Assembly: GCF_052114085.1 (NCBI RefSeq)
Contig: NZ_JBFREB010000001.1
Span: 2,728,001 to 2,792,000 of the forward strand
Source: Leifsonia sp052114085
GTDB lineage: Bacteria > Actinomycetota > Actinomycetes > Actinomycetales > Microbacteriaceae
Length of the DNA stretch: 64,000 bases
Direction of reading: 5' to 3'
Position numbers and translations under genes: made by a program. Under the pieces are notes generated by a model. The model had not been told where the DNA came from. It was given only the letters and a program-made list of their open reading frames with translations, and made no database searches. This document shows positions 52,357 to 61,424 of the stretch, piece by piece; within the stretch, counting starts at the first letter, position 1, and every line of letters begins with the position of its first letter.

Positions 52357-53486
52357 GCCGGCTCCGCCATCCGGTGCGAGATGCCGAAGATGAGCCCGGC
52401 GGCATCGGCCTCCCTGTTGTGGTCGATCTGCCACTGGCCGAGCTGCACGGAGGCGTCCACCACGGCCTGCGCGCGCGGGAGGCGACGGGCGTGGAATTCG
52501 TCCCAGAGCGCGTCGTCCACGGTGTCCGCCGCGAGCAGCAGCTCGGTCAGCACGACCGCATCCTCCAGTGCCTGCGCAGCGCCCTGCGCGATCGTGGGCG
52601 GGCAGGTGTGCGCCGCGTCGCCGATGACGACGGAGTGCCCGCGATTCCAGGGCGCCGGCACGACGTGCTGCGTGAACCAGGTGTAGTTGACGTGGGCGCC
52701 CGCCTGGAGATCGGCGCGGATGTCGTTCCACGGACCGCCATAGGCCTGAGACTCCTCGAGCATGAGCGCGACAGCCTCCTCGTCGGTGAGGCCGACCCGC
52801 TCCTGCGCCGGCTCGACGAGGAACGCATACATCGTGTCCTCTCCGGTGGGGGTGTAGCCCGCGATGTACACCGGGCCGCCGTAGTACAGCTCACTGTGCT
52901 CGACCGAGGCCGGGCGCGAGACGAACGACCGCCAGATGCCCATCCCGGTCGGCTGGGGCTTGGTCTCGATGCCGATCAGGTCCCGGACCGCCGAATTCAG
53001 CCCGTCGGCGCCGACCAGGAGGTCGTAGGTGCCCGCGGGCGAGCCGTCGACCTCCACCGCGACGCCGTCGGCGGTCTCTGCGACGCCGGTGACCTTCGTA
53101 CCGAACCGGATGTTCGCGCCGGCGGCGATGGCGTGGTCGAGCAGGATGCGCGCGAGATCGGGGCGGTACATGCCGCCGGTCGCCGGGAAGTCGGGGCCGC
53201 CCGTCTTCACCTCGGGCAGCTCGGCGACAACCGGCGCGTCCGGGCCCGGCGCCCGCAGGGTCAGCCCTTCGAAGAAGTAGCCCTTCGCCTGCACGTCCTC
53301 CCAGACGCCGAGCGCGGCGAAGGCGCGCAGCGCATTGCCCTGCAGGGTGATGCCCGAGCCGAGCGCGCTCAGCTCGGGCTTGGACTCGAAGACGTCGACC
53401 TCGACACCTGCCTTGGCGAGCTGGATGGCGGTGGCGAGCCCCGCGACGCCGCTTCCGGCGATTGCGACCTTCTGTACGGCGGTCAT
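52353..53486 (-). CDS. FAD-dependent aromatic monooxygenase
   Basis: A 377-aa group A flavoprotein hydroxylase of the salicylate hydroxylase/FdeE type. FAD motif VAIAGSGVAGLATAIQLAKAG, GITLQGNALRAFAALGVW, YRPDLARILLDH, DG motif LVGADGLNSAVRDLIG, GD motif VVIGDAAHTCPPTIAQGA. It probably hydroxylates the aromatic substrate before ring cleavage by the VOC dioxygenase two genes upstream. Confidence 0.87.
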   Translation of the reverse strand: MTAVQKVAIAGSGVAGLATAIQLAKAGVEVDVFESKPELSALGSGITLQGNALRAFAALGVWEDVQAKGYFFEGLTLRAPGPDAPVVAELPEVKTGGPDFPATGGMYRPDLARILLDHAIAAGANIRFGTKVTGVAETADGVAVEVDGSPAGTYDLLVGADGLNSAVRDLIGIETKPQPTGMGIWRSFVSRPASVEHSELYYGGPVYIAGYTPTGEDTMYAFLVEPAQERVGLTDEEAVALMLEESQAYGGPWNDIRADLQAGAHVNYTWFTQHVVPAPWNRGHSVVIGDAAHTCPPTIAQGAAQALEDAVVLTELLLAADTVDDALWDEFHARRLPRAQAVVDASVQLGQWQIDHNREADAAGLIFGISHRMAEPA

Positions 53487-53536
53487 TCAAGAACCTCTCT
53501 GTTCTCGGGATGCTCGGCTCCAGCGGAGCGTGTCGG

Positions 53537-54535
53537 CTAGAGCAGTGCGATGGGGTTGATCGGCGACCCGACCGCGGCTGTGATCGGCAGCGGCGGGGCC
53601 GAGAGGAGGAAATCGTATCGGCCGAGCCGGGCGCATTCGGCTCCCAGCTGCTCTAGGTCCCACATCTCGCCGATGGTGAGCCCGATATTCGGGATCACGA
53701 CCTGGTGCAGCGGCTGGAACGCCGGCACGTCGAACTCGTTCGGACGCACCTCGAAACCCCAGGTGTCGGTCGCGATCGCCGCGATTCCGGTGTCGCGCAG
53801 CCAGCCGGCGGTGGTCAGTGAGAGCCCGGGGGCCGGCCCTCCGGCGTACTCGCCCCAGCCGTCGCGGCGCACGCGGGCGAGCTGTCCGGTGCGCACGAGG
53901 ACGACGTCACCCGTGCGCACCGAGCTGGTGGGGCCCTGCGCCTCCGCACAGGACCGGAGATCGGCGGCGGTGATCGCGTACCCGTCGGGCAGCTCTCCCG
54001 TCTCGGGCCGCAGGTGCCGCCCGACATCGAGCAGGACGCCGCGCGAGACGATCACAGAGGCCGCGTGCTCGATCCCGGTCACCAGGTCGCCCTCGCTCGT
54101 GACGACCTCTCCTGCGCGCCGGCCGTTCCAGGCGTAGCCGTGGTCGAAGATGTGGCCCAGGCCGTCCCACTGCGTCGAGCACTGCAGCGGCATCGCGATC
54201 ACATCGTCCGCCCCGCCAAGCCCGTGCGGGAAACCCTGATTGCCGCGTTCGGCGTCCGTCCCGGTGTCGAGCATCGTGTGCACTGGATTGGTGCGGCGGC
54301 GCCAGCCCTTCTGCGGGCCGTTCATGTCGAACGACTGCGCCAGGGAGATCGCCAGACCCTCGCGGACGAGCGCGGCGGCCTCCGTCCGCTTGGCCTCGTC
54401 GATGAGGTTGAGCGTGCCGAGCACGTCGTCCTCGCCCCACCGGCCCCAGTTGCGGTAGGCCTCCGCCCGCGCCGCGATCTCGGCCTCCGGATCCTGACGG
54501 TTCAGGTCCGCCGGATTCTCGCTCGGTGCCGTCAT
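53537..54535 (-). CDS. Cyclase-family (kynurenine-formamidase-like) hydrolase
   Basis: A 332-aa protein of the PF04199 family. NWGRWGEDDVLGTLNLID, CSTQWDGLGHIFDHGYAWNG (metal-binding His/Asp region), VLLDVGRHLRPE, GDVVLVRTGQ and GEMWDLEQLGAECARLGRYDF. Members hydrolyse amides or lactones. ATG 54535 is two bases after the VOC gene stop. Confidence 0.85.
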   Translation of the reverse strand: MTAPSENPADLNRQDPEAEIAARAEAYRNWGRWGEDDVLGTLNLIDEAKRTEAAALVREGLAISLAQSFDMNGPQKGWRRRTNPVHTMLDTGTDAERGNQGFPHGLGGADDVIAMPLQCSTQWDGLGHIFDHGYAWNGRRAGEVVTSEGDLVTGIEHAASVIVSRGVLLDVGRHLRPETGELPDGYAITAADLRSCAEAQGPTSSVRTGDVVLVRTGQLARVRRDGWGEYAGGPAPGLSLTTAGWLRDTGIAAIATDTWGFEVRPNEFDVPAFQPLHQVVIPNIGLTIGEMWDLEQLGAECARLGRYDFLLSAPPLPITAAVGSPINPIALL

Positions 54536-54537
54536 CG

Positions 54538-55557
54538 TCAGCCGCGACCCTGGACGGCGTACGGGTTGAGCAGCGCCTCCTTGATCTCGTCGGGCACGCC
54601 CTCCTCGGTCGCGCTCGGCCCGTCGGCGGCCGGGAACGACTCGGTCATCGACATCGGCATGGCGCCGTTGCGGTAGAAGTTGTTCGACCCCAGCGACGGC
54701 TTCCACGTGTTGGGCTGCCAGTCGGGCACGTAGTTCCGGTATCCGCCGGTGTTCAGCTCGATACGCAACGACGACGGCTCGCGGTAATAGAGGAACGTCT
54801 GCTCGCCGATCCCGTGGATGGAGGGGCCGTACTCGATCGGGACACCGTTCTCCATGAGAACGTCGGCCGCGATGAGCAGTTCCTCGTAGGTGTCCACCCA
54901 GAACGCGAAATGGTTGACGCGTCCGGCGCGGGTCGAGCCGTCGAGGACGACGCCGAGGTCGTGGGACTTCTCGTTCGTGGTGAGCACGGAGAAGATCGAG
55001 ATCGGCGCCTCATCCAGCTCGGTCCGGGCCATGATGCGGAAGCCGAGAACATCGTTGTACCAGGCGGCGAAGGCGTCGACGTCGCTTGCAGCGAGCGTCA
55101 CGTGGTCGAGCTGGCGCGGGGCGCCGGCGACCTTGCTGCGCTTCTCGGGACGGTCCGGGTAGATGGACGCGACATGGCCGGGAGCCTGGTGGCGGGTGAC
55201 GTCCCAGTGCAGGGTCATCGAGTGGCCCCACGGACCGGTGAAGCGGTAGGCGCGGCCGATTGCGGGAACATCGTCCAGCCATTGGCCTTCGATGCCGGCG
55301 GCTTCGATGCGCTTGGCCGCCTCCTCGAGCGCCTCGGCGCTCGACGTGCGCCAGGCCATCGTCGCGAGCGTCGGCTCCGTGCCGGGCGAGACGACGACGG
55401 AGTACGCGTAGTAGTCGCCCCAGCAGCGGAGGTACACGGCTCCGTCGACGCGATCCACGACGGTCAGACCGACCTGCTCTTCGTAGAACTTCACGGACGC
55501 CTCGACATCCGGGGACGTGATCTCCACGTAAGACAAGTGGGAGAGAAGCTTGATCAT
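54538..55557 (-). CDS. VOC-fold extradiol ring-cleavage dioxygenase
   Basis: A 339-aa catechol 2,3-dioxygenase-type protein with two VOC repeats. The first covers about 1-130 (SHLSYVEITSPDVEASVKFY); the catalytic second repeat has iron ligands His in LDHVTLAASDVDAFAAWY, His in RVNHFAFWVDTYEE and Glu in SLRIELNTGGYRNYVPDW. It is the first gene of the 15-gene operon, with AAGGAT seven bases before ATG 55557. It would open a catecholic ring next to the hydroxyl added by the FAD monooxygenase. Confidence 0.88.
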   Translation of the reverse strand: MIKLLSHLSYVEITSPDVEASVKFYEEQVGLTVVDRVDGAVYLRCWGDYYAYSVVVSPGTEPTLATMAWRTSSAEALEEAAKRIEAAGIEGQWLDDVPAIGRAYRFTGPWGHSMTLHWDVTRHQAPGHVASIYPDRPEKRSKVAGAPRQLDHVTLAASDVDAFAAWYNDVLGFRIMARTELDEAPISIFSVLTTNEKSHDLGVVLDGSTRAGRVNHFAFWVDTYEELLIAADVLMENGVPIEYGPSIHGIGEQTFLYYREPSSLRIELNTGGYRNYVPDWQPNTWKPSLGSNNFYRNGAMPMSMTESFPAADGPSATEEGVPDEIKEALLNPYAVQGRG

Positions 55558-55782
55558 CCTTGATCCTTTCCAGACGGGCCGAATGTGAATGCCCGGTCTC
55601 TACTTTCGGGTCCGCATCCAGATCAGGGAACCGCGTATCGGCTATGCCGGGGATCAATGAGACTGATTTCCTTGGTCCGCATCGTTCTTTCTTCGGTCTG
55701 ACAGCGGCACAAGATCTGGCGGCTTCGACGCAAGTGGCCCCCATTTTGCCTGTTTGGCCCTCGCGTTGTGTCAGAATCAAGC

Positions 55783-57051
55783 ATGGCTAGGGATTCCGCA
55801 CTCAGGTTCGGCGCGCAGACCGACGAAGCCATGAGCCTCCTGCGTGTGATCAACCTCGTGCGCACAGGCGAGGCCGACACGCGTCCCGAGATCGGCAGGC
55901 TCACCGGGCTCGGCCGGGGCGTCGTCGCCCAGCGCGTCGAGGCCGCGATCGAGATGGGCTTCCTGGAGGACGGCGAGTACGGCCCCTCCTCCGGCGGCCG
56001 CGCGCCGCGCACGCTGCGGTTCCGCGCCGACCAGGCCATGATCGTCGTCTGCGCACTCGGCGCCCTCCATATCCGTGTGGGCCTCGCCACCCTCGACGGC
56101 GAGGTCATCGCGGAAGCGCACCGAGCGTGGGATATCGGCCGCGGACCTGCCGAGACGATCGACACCGCTCTCGGGATGCTCGACGAACTCCTCGCGTCAC
56201 AGCCGGCACGGCCCGTGTGGGCCGTCGCGGTCGGCGTTCCCGGTCCCGTCGACTTCGAGACCGGATCCCCTGTCGCGCCGCCGATCATGCCCGGCTGGAA
56301 CGGCTTCGACGTGCGCCGCCGCTTCGAGCAGCGCTTCGACGCACCGGTCTGGGTGGACAACGACGTGAACCTGCTGGCGCTCACCGAACGAGCACATCGC
56401 CGCGACGACAACGTCGACCTGATCTACTGCAAGGTCGGCAGCGGCATCGGCGCGGGACTTCTCTCGCACGGCCGCATTCACCGCGGGGTGAACGGGGCCG
56501 CCGGCGACATCGGGCACGTGAGGGTCCGCGACTCGACGACGCCCTGCCGGTGCGGCAAGGTGGGCTGCCTGGAGGCGGAGGCATCCGGCTGGGCGATCGT
56601 GCGGGACGCCGAACTCGCGCTCCAGGAAGGCGCCACGGGAGTTCTCGCGAACGTGGTCGCCCGTGGGGAGCCGATCACCCCGGAGGTCGTGTCCATCGCC
56701 GCTCAGGACGGCGACGCCCTGGCCATCTCGCTCGTGCAGCGCTCCGCCCGGCTGATCGGCGAGTCTATCGCCGCACTCGTGAACATGTTCAATCCGGGGG
56801 TGATCGTGGTCGGCGGCGCTCTGTCGGCGGCCGGCGAGCTCTTCCTGGCGGAGGTGCGCCAGCGCGTCTACGAGCTCTCGCTGCCTCTGGCGACCCGCGA
56901 CCTGTCGATCGTGCGGTCGGTCGGCGACGAACGGGAACCGCTGCGAGGCGGCGCCGAACTGGCGATCGAGGAGCTGTTCGAGGTGACCTTCCCGCGGTGG
57001 TTCGCGGACGGCCGGCCGAGCATCGAGGGGATCAAAGCGGCGGCAGCATGA
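55783..57051 (+). CDS. ROK-family transcriptional regulator
   Basis: A 422-aa regulator with an N-terminal winged HTH (MSLLRVINLVRTGEADTRPE; IGRLTGLGRGVVAQRVEAA) and a C-terminal ROK sugar-kinase-like domain: VGVPGPVDFETGSPV, VDNDVNLLALTE, KVGSGIGAGLLSHGRIHRG, ROK zinc site HVRVRDSTTPCRCGKVGCLE, and PGVIVVGGALSAAGE. It should sense a sugar. ATG 55783 is preferred to GTG 55768. Its position divergent from the 15-gene operon and next to a C-glycoside-type gene makes it the local regulator of both. Confidence 0.88.
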   Translation: MARDSALRFGAQTDEAMSLLRVINLVRTGEADTRPEIGRLTGLGRGVVAQRVEAAIEMGFLEDGEYGPSSGGRAPRTLRFRADQAMIVVCALGALHIRVGLATLDGEVIAEAHRAWDIGRGPAETIDTALGMLDELLASQPARPVWAVAVGVPGPVDFETGSPVAPPIMPGWNGFDVRRRFEQRFDAPVWVDNDVNLLALTERAHRRDDNVDLIYCKVGSGIGAGLLSHGRIHRGVNGAAGDIGHVRVRDSTTPCRCGKVGCLEAEASGWAIVRDAELALQEGATGVLANVVARGEPITPEVVSIAAQDGDALAISLVQRSARLIGESIAALVNMFNPGVIVVGGALSAAGELFLAEVRQRVYELSLPLATRDLSIVRSVGDEREPLRGGAELAIEELFEVTFPRWFADGRPSIEGIKAAAA

Positions 57052-58367
57052 TCCCGATCCTGGGCGACGACGCTGTGATCGCCACCGCCGACGGGTTCGA
57101 CGTGCGTCTGCGCCTGCCGTGGATCCGCTCCCTGCCGCTTTCCAGCGTCTCACGTGTCCAGGTCCACCTCGACGGTGAAGAGTGCCCCGCCGAGGCGCCG
57201 GGCGGCGACGGCTGGTGGTTCCTGCAGGACCGGCTCGCGCTGCGCATCCACCGCCCGTTGCGTCCCGGCGTGCACACCGTCCGGGTGTCTTTCCGGCTGC
57301 TCATCCCGTACTTGCCGGGCGGGCAGGAGGGACCGCTCCAGCTCGACTTCGACGCCGAGCGAGAGGTGGCAGCCGTCGGCGATGCGCCGTGGACGCTCGC
57401 AGTGAGCGCTTTCAACTGGACGCCGGAGGTGATCCGCGCCGAGCGTCCGTCGACCGACATCGCGGTCGGCATCGTGACCTCCCGAGTCTCACCAGTGGTC
57501 GAGCTCGAGCCCGGGCAGTTGTGGCGATCGTTCCCGTCGACCTCCACCGCGGAGGCAGCGGAGCTGCGCGAGCGGCTCGTCGCCGCGGGCGGCCGGGTCA
57601 GCCTGGTCGGGGCGAGCCTCGATGACTGGCTGAGGCCCACGCTTCGGCGCGACGAGGACGAGCGGCTCGAATTCCTCCTCCCGCAGTTGCGCACCGCCCA
57701 CGACGTCGGCGCGGAGGGCGTGCGACTCCCGATCGGGCAGGCGGGACCGGCGCTGCTGCGCAGGCTGCAGCCCGTGCTGCACGATCTCGACCTGACCCTC
57801 TACGAGGAGCTGCAGGGCGGACAGACACCCGACACGGCGCCGGTCGCGCGCGCGATCGACGACATCGTTTCTCTCGACGACGAGCGAGTGCGGCTGCTCG
57901 TCGACACCAGCATGTTCATGCCGGCGTTGCCGGTGACGTATCTCGCGGCGCTGGCGCCTCACATCCCGGAGTCGCTGCTGGCGCGGCTGAGGGACGCCTG
58001 GCTGGAGCCGGAGACGCTGGAGGCGGTCACTGCGCACCTCCGCTCCGGTGGCGTGCCTCCCTCCGCTCACGCGCTCTACATGAACCTGCTCGTGCGGTTC
58101 GGCCGGTCGCCGGTCGACGTCGTGCGCGGCATCCTCCCGCTCGTCGGAGCGTTCCACCTGAAGTTCTGGGACCTCGATGACGCCGACGGCCGTGTCTCTC
58201 AGCCGCTCCGCGACCTCGGCACGCTGCTGCGTGCCGCCGTACCCGGCTTCGCCGGCACGCTCTGCAGCGAGTGGGGAGGGCACGAGTGGCTCGATGCGGA
58301 CCCCACGGAACAGACGCGTGCGCACCTGTCGCTCGTCCGGGCCGCCCTTCAGCCCTCGCGGTTGTAG
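57048..58367 (+). CDS. DUF6379-TIM barrel fusion, C-glycoside deglycosidase type
   Basis: A 439-aa fusion. Residues about 1-120 resemble the stand-alone DUF6379 protein at 61421-61837 (shared DGFDVRLRLPWIRSLPLS versus DGIAVSVQLPWYRSLWLS, then a W and a late RLLIPYLPGGQEGP stretch). Residues about 175-439 form a sugar-isomerase-like TIM barrel with probable metal ligands Glu in LYEELQGG, Asp in LLVDTSMFMP, His in FHLKFWDL and Glu in CSEWGGHEW, matching the two barrels at the window's end. It seems to join the two subunits of a C-glycoside deglycosidase in one chain. It overlaps the ROK gene by ATGA. Confidence 0.72.
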   Translation: MIPILGDDAVIATADGFDVRLRLPWIRSLPLSSVSRVQVHLDGEECPAEAPGGDGWWFLQDRLALRIHRPLRPGVHTVRVSFRLLIPYLPGGQEGPLQLDFDAEREVAAVGDAPWTLAVSAFNWTPEVIRAERPSTDIAVGIVTSRVSPVVELEPGQLWRSFPSTSTAEAAELRERLVAAGGRVSLVGASLDDWLRPTLRRDEDERLEFLLPQLRTAHDVGAEGVRLPIGQAGPALLRRLQPVLHDLDLTLYEELQGGQTPDTAPVARAIDDIVSLDDERVRLLVDTSMFMPALPVTYLAALAPHIPESLLARLRDAWLEPETLEAVTAHLRSGGVPPSAHALYMNLLVRFGRSPVDVVRGILPLVGAFHLKFWDLDDADGRVSQPLRDLGTLLRAAVPGFAGTLCSEWGGHEWLDADPTEQTRAHLSLVRAALQPSRL

Positions 58368-59218
58368 TACGGCCAGGGCAGGAACCGGCGCTCGCCGCGG
58401 CGATCGGGACCGGTGAGCGTGACCTCACCCGTGGCGGCCCACTCGACGCCGCGCGGGAACATTCGGATGAACTCGATGCGGCGGAAGGTGTCGATGTCGT
58501 GGCCGATGGTGATGGTGAACGAGCGGCCCGCTCCGTACTCGTTGATCCACGCGATGGGCTGGTCGGTGTTCATCCCGGGGAGGGCCGCCACGCCCTCCGG
58601 CGGGATCGCGACCGGGTAGTGCGCCATCGGCCAGACCGGCGCGTTCTCGTACGACTCCAGGTCGTCGAAGGTCGTCACCAGCACCTGGGCCCCGTCGAGG
58701 ATCTCCACACCGGTGAGGATGTCGTCGCCGGTCACCGTCCAGCGCGCGCTGATGCCGTCGGTGATCGGGTGCCGCGGCTCGACCGTGTCGAGCTGCGCCT
58801 CGCCCCACGGCCGCGGCCGCAGGCCGCCGGCCACCGTCAGCCGCGAGCCCCGCATGACGTTGTACTCGTCCGGATAGCCCCAGTCGTCCTCCTGCGCGGC
58901 CGAGCCGTGGAACCAGACGATCCCCTTGCCGTCATCGTGGACGAACTTCAGCAGAGCCGCATCCGTCTCGGCGCCGAACCCGGTCGCCTTCTCGTGGTAC
59001 CCGTCGCGGCCCTCAAAGACCACAATGACGACGTCGTACTTGTCGATGACCGCGGCGCCGAGGCCGCGCGGGTCCTCCACGACCCGCACGCGGAACCGGC
59101 CGGTGTCCTCCAGCAGGGTCGTGATCCACTGGTTGTGCTGGCGGAAGCTGCGGTGCTCGTTGTCGTGCTCACGCGTCATGTGGCCCGACAGGATGAGCAC
59201 ATCCAGTGGATCGGGCAT
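58349..59218 (-). CDS. ThuA-domain protein
   Basis: A 289-aa protein of the ThuA family (glutamine-amidotransferase-like fold). LDVLILSGHMTREHDNEHRS at the N-terminus, YDVVIVVFEGRDGYHEK, GIVWFHGSAAQEDDWGYPDEY, HPITDGISARW, PVWPMAHYPVAIPPEG and FTITIGHDIDTFRRIEFIRMF. ThuA proteins take part in sugar (trehalose, 3-keto sugar) catabolism. ATG 59218 shares one base with the isomerase TGA (TGATG). Its 3' end overlaps the convergent fusion gene by 19 bases. Confidence 0.85.
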   Translation of the reverse strand: MPDPLDVLILSGHMTREHDNEHRSFRQHNQWITTLLEDTGRFRVRVVEDPRGLGAAVIDKYDVVIVVFEGRDGYHEKATGFGAETDAALLKFVHDDGKGIVWFHGSAAQEDDWGYPDEYNVMRGSRLTVAGGLRPRPWGEAQLDTVEPRHPITDGISARWTVTGDDILTGVEILDGAQVLVTTFDDLESYENAPVWPMAHYPVAIPPEGVAALPGMNTDQPIAWINEYGAGRSFTITIGHDIDTFRRIEFIRMFPRGVEWAATGEVTLTGPDRRGERRFLPWPYYNREG

Positions 59219-60225
59219 CACTCGGCTTTCGTCGAGAAGGCGGCGTCGAACGCGGCCTCAGGAGGGGTGATGGAGTTGAGCTCGCGGACGAAGGCAATGG
59301 CCTCCGGAGCGCCCTGAAGGCGATCCATGCCCGCGTCCTCCCACTCGACGGAGGTCGGGCCGGTGTAGCCGATGAAGTTGAGCGCGCGGAAGATCGGCTC
59401 CCACGGCACCTCGCCGTGCGCGGTGGACACGAAGGTCCAGCCGCGCCGCGGGTTCGCCCAGGGCAAGTGCGAGCCGAGAACGCCGTTGCGGCCGTCGAGG
59501 TTGGTGATCGACTCCTTCACGTGCACGTGGAAGATGTGGTCGGCGAAGTCGAGGACGAACGCCACCGGGTCCAGCTGCTGCCACATGAAGTGCGACGGGT
59601 CGAAGTTGATGCCAAAGCTCTTCCGGTGACCGATCGCCTCCAGCGTCGCCTTGGCGGTCCAGTAGTCGTAGGCGATCTCGGAGGGGTGCACCTCGAGAGC
59701 GAACCGCACCCCGACCTCCTCGAAGACGTCGAGGATCGGATGGAAGCGGTCCGCGAAATCCTGGTAGCCCGCGGCGATCCACTCGTCGGAGGCGGGCGGG
59801 AACATGGCCACGGCCTTCCAAATCGACGAGCCGGTGAAACCCGTCACCGTCTTCACACCGAGTGCGGCGGCCATCCGCGCGGTCAGCTTCAGCTCCTCGG
59901 CGGCGCGCTGCCGCACCCCTTCCGGGTCGCCGTCGCCCCACACCCGGTCGTTGAGGATGTCGCGGTGGCGCTGATCGATCGGGTCGTCGCACACGGCCTG
60001 GCCGGCGAGGTGGTTGGAGATCGTCCACACCTTCAGGCCGTTGCGCTCCAGGATGTCGCGGCGCGACTGCACGTAGGCGGCATCGTCCCACCGGGAGACG
60101 TCGAGGTGATCGCCCCAGCAGGCGATCTCGAGGCCGTCGTAGCCCCACTCGCCAGCGAGTCGCGCCACCTCCTCGAACGGCAGGTCGGCCCACTGGCCGG
60201 TGAACAGGGTGATCGGTCGCGTCAT
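59218..60225 (-). CDS. Sugar phosphate isomerase/epimerase family protein
   Basis: A 335-aa AP-endonuclease-2-type TIM barrel. ITLFTGQWADLPFEEVARLA, WGYDGLEIACWGDHLDVSRW, metal ligands Glu in FALEVHPSEIAYDY, Asp in FGINFDPSHFMWQ, His in HIFHVHVKESI and Glu in TSVEWEDAGMDR. Likely acts on 3-keto-glucose or a similar sugar released by deglycosylation. ATG 60225 is 23 bp after the oxidoreductase stop. Confidence 0.85.
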   Translation of the reverse strand: MTRPITLFTGQWADLPFEEVARLAGEWGYDGLEIACWGDHLDVSRWDDAAYVQSRRDILERNGLKVWTISNHLAGQAVCDDPIDQRHRDILNDRVWGDGDPEGVRQRAAEELKLTARMAAALGVKTVTGFTGSSIWKAVAMFPPASDEWIAAGYQDFADRFHPILDVFEEVGVRFALEVHPSEIAYDYWTAKATLEAIGHRKSFGINFDPSHFMWQQLDPVAFVLDFADHIFHVHVKESITNLDGRNGVLGSHLPWANPRRGWTFVSTAHGEVPWEPIFRALNFIGYTGPTSVEWEDAGMDRLQGAPEAIAFVRELNSITPPEAAFDAAFSTKAE

Positions 60226-60248
60226 CGTTCTGACTCCTTCAGGATGCT

Positions 60249-61424
60249 TCAGACCCGGTCGTCCGCGGCGATGCGGACCCAGGCGGAATCGTTCGCCGAG
60301 CTCTCCTCGACGGCGGCGAGGGCACGCTGCACCCGCAGGCCCTCGGCGAAAGTGGGATGCGGTTGGGTGCCTTCTGCGATGGCCCCCACCAGGTCCACGA
60401 CCTGGTGACTGAAGCCATGCTCGTAGCCCAGCATGTGGCCAGCGGGCCACCAGGCGGAGACGTAGGGATGCACCGCCTCGGTGACGAGGATCTTCGTGAA
60501 GCCCTGGCGTTCCTCCGGGGCGGTCCCGTCGTAGAACTGCAGTGTATTGAGGTCTTCCAGGTCGAAGCGCAGAGCGCCCGCGGTGCCCGAGACCTCGATC
60601 GACAGCGCATTCTTGCGGCCGGTTGCGAACCGGGTGGCTTCGAACGAGGCCAGCGCACCACCGGAGAGCCGACCGGTGAAGATCGCGACATCGTCGACCG
60701 TGACCTCGCCGTACCCTTCGCTTGCGCTGCCCGACAGGCCGGAACCCGTCGCCTGCAGCGGTCGCTGCTTCACGATGGTGTCGAGCACACCCGTCACGGC
60801 GTCGACCGTCTGCCCGGTGACGAACTGGGTCAGGTCGACGATGTGGGCGCCGATGTCCCCGAGCGCTCCGGATCCCGCGTGCTCCTTCTGCAGCCGCCAG
60901 GCCAGCGGCATCTGCGGATCGACCAGCCAGTCCTGACGATAGGCGGCGCGGACCTGCTGCACCTCGCTGATCGTGCCCTGTGCGATCAGGTCGCGGAGCA
61001 GCGTGACCGCCGGCACCCGACGGTAGGTGAAGCCGACCATGGCGACGACGCCGCGCTCGGCGGCCCGGGCGGCGGCCTCCGCCATCGCCTCGGCCTCCGC
61101 GACGGAGTTGGCGAGGGGCTTCTCGCAGAGCACGTGCTTGCCCGCCTCCAGCGCCGCGATCGCGATCTCGGCGTGGGAGTCGCCGGGAGTGACGATGTCG
61201 ACCAGGTCGATGTCGTCGCGGGCGATGACCTCCCGCCAATCGGTCGCCGCCTCGGCCCAGCCCCACTGCTGGGCGGCCTGGGCGACGGCATCGGCGTTCC
61301 GGCCGACGACGACGGCCATCTCCACCTTCTCGGGGAGAGAGAACATAGCCGGAGCCTGGCGCCAGCCCACCGAATGGGCCGACCCCATGAACCCGTAGCC
61401 GATCATCGCCACCCGCAGGGTCAT
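60249..61424 (-). CDS. Gfo/Idh/MocA-family oxidoreductase
   Basis: A 391-aa NAD(P)-dependent sugar dehydrogenase. Rossmann motif VAMIGYGFMGSAHSVGWRQA, DIVTPGDSHAEIAIAALEAG, catalytic KH-type CEKPLANSVAEAE (EKP), MVGFTYRRVPAVTLLRDL and DIGAHIVDLTQFVTG. Members oxidise or reduce the sugar C3, so it is a candidate for making or reducing 3-keto sugars here. ATG 61424 overlaps the DUF6379 stop by four bases. Confidence 0.88.
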   Translation of the reverse strand: MTLRVAMIGYGFMGSAHSVGWRQAPAMFSLPEKVEMAVVVGRNADAVAQAAQQWGWAEAATDWREVIARDDIDLVDIVTPGDSHAEIAIAALEAGKHVLCEKPLANSVAEAEAMAEAAARAAERGVVAMVGFTYRRVPAVTLLRDLIAQGTISEVQQVRAAYRQDWLVDPQMPLAWRLQKEHAGSGALGDIGAHIVDLTQFVTGQTVDAVTGVLDTIVKQRPLQATGSGLSGSASEGYGEVTVDDVAIFTGRLSGGALASFEATRFATGRKNALSIEVSGTAGALRFDLEDLNTLQFYDGTAPEERQGFTKILVTEAVHPYVSAWWPAGHMLGYEHGFSHQVVDLVGAIAEGTQPHPTFAEGLRVQRALAAVEESSANDSAWVRIAADDRV

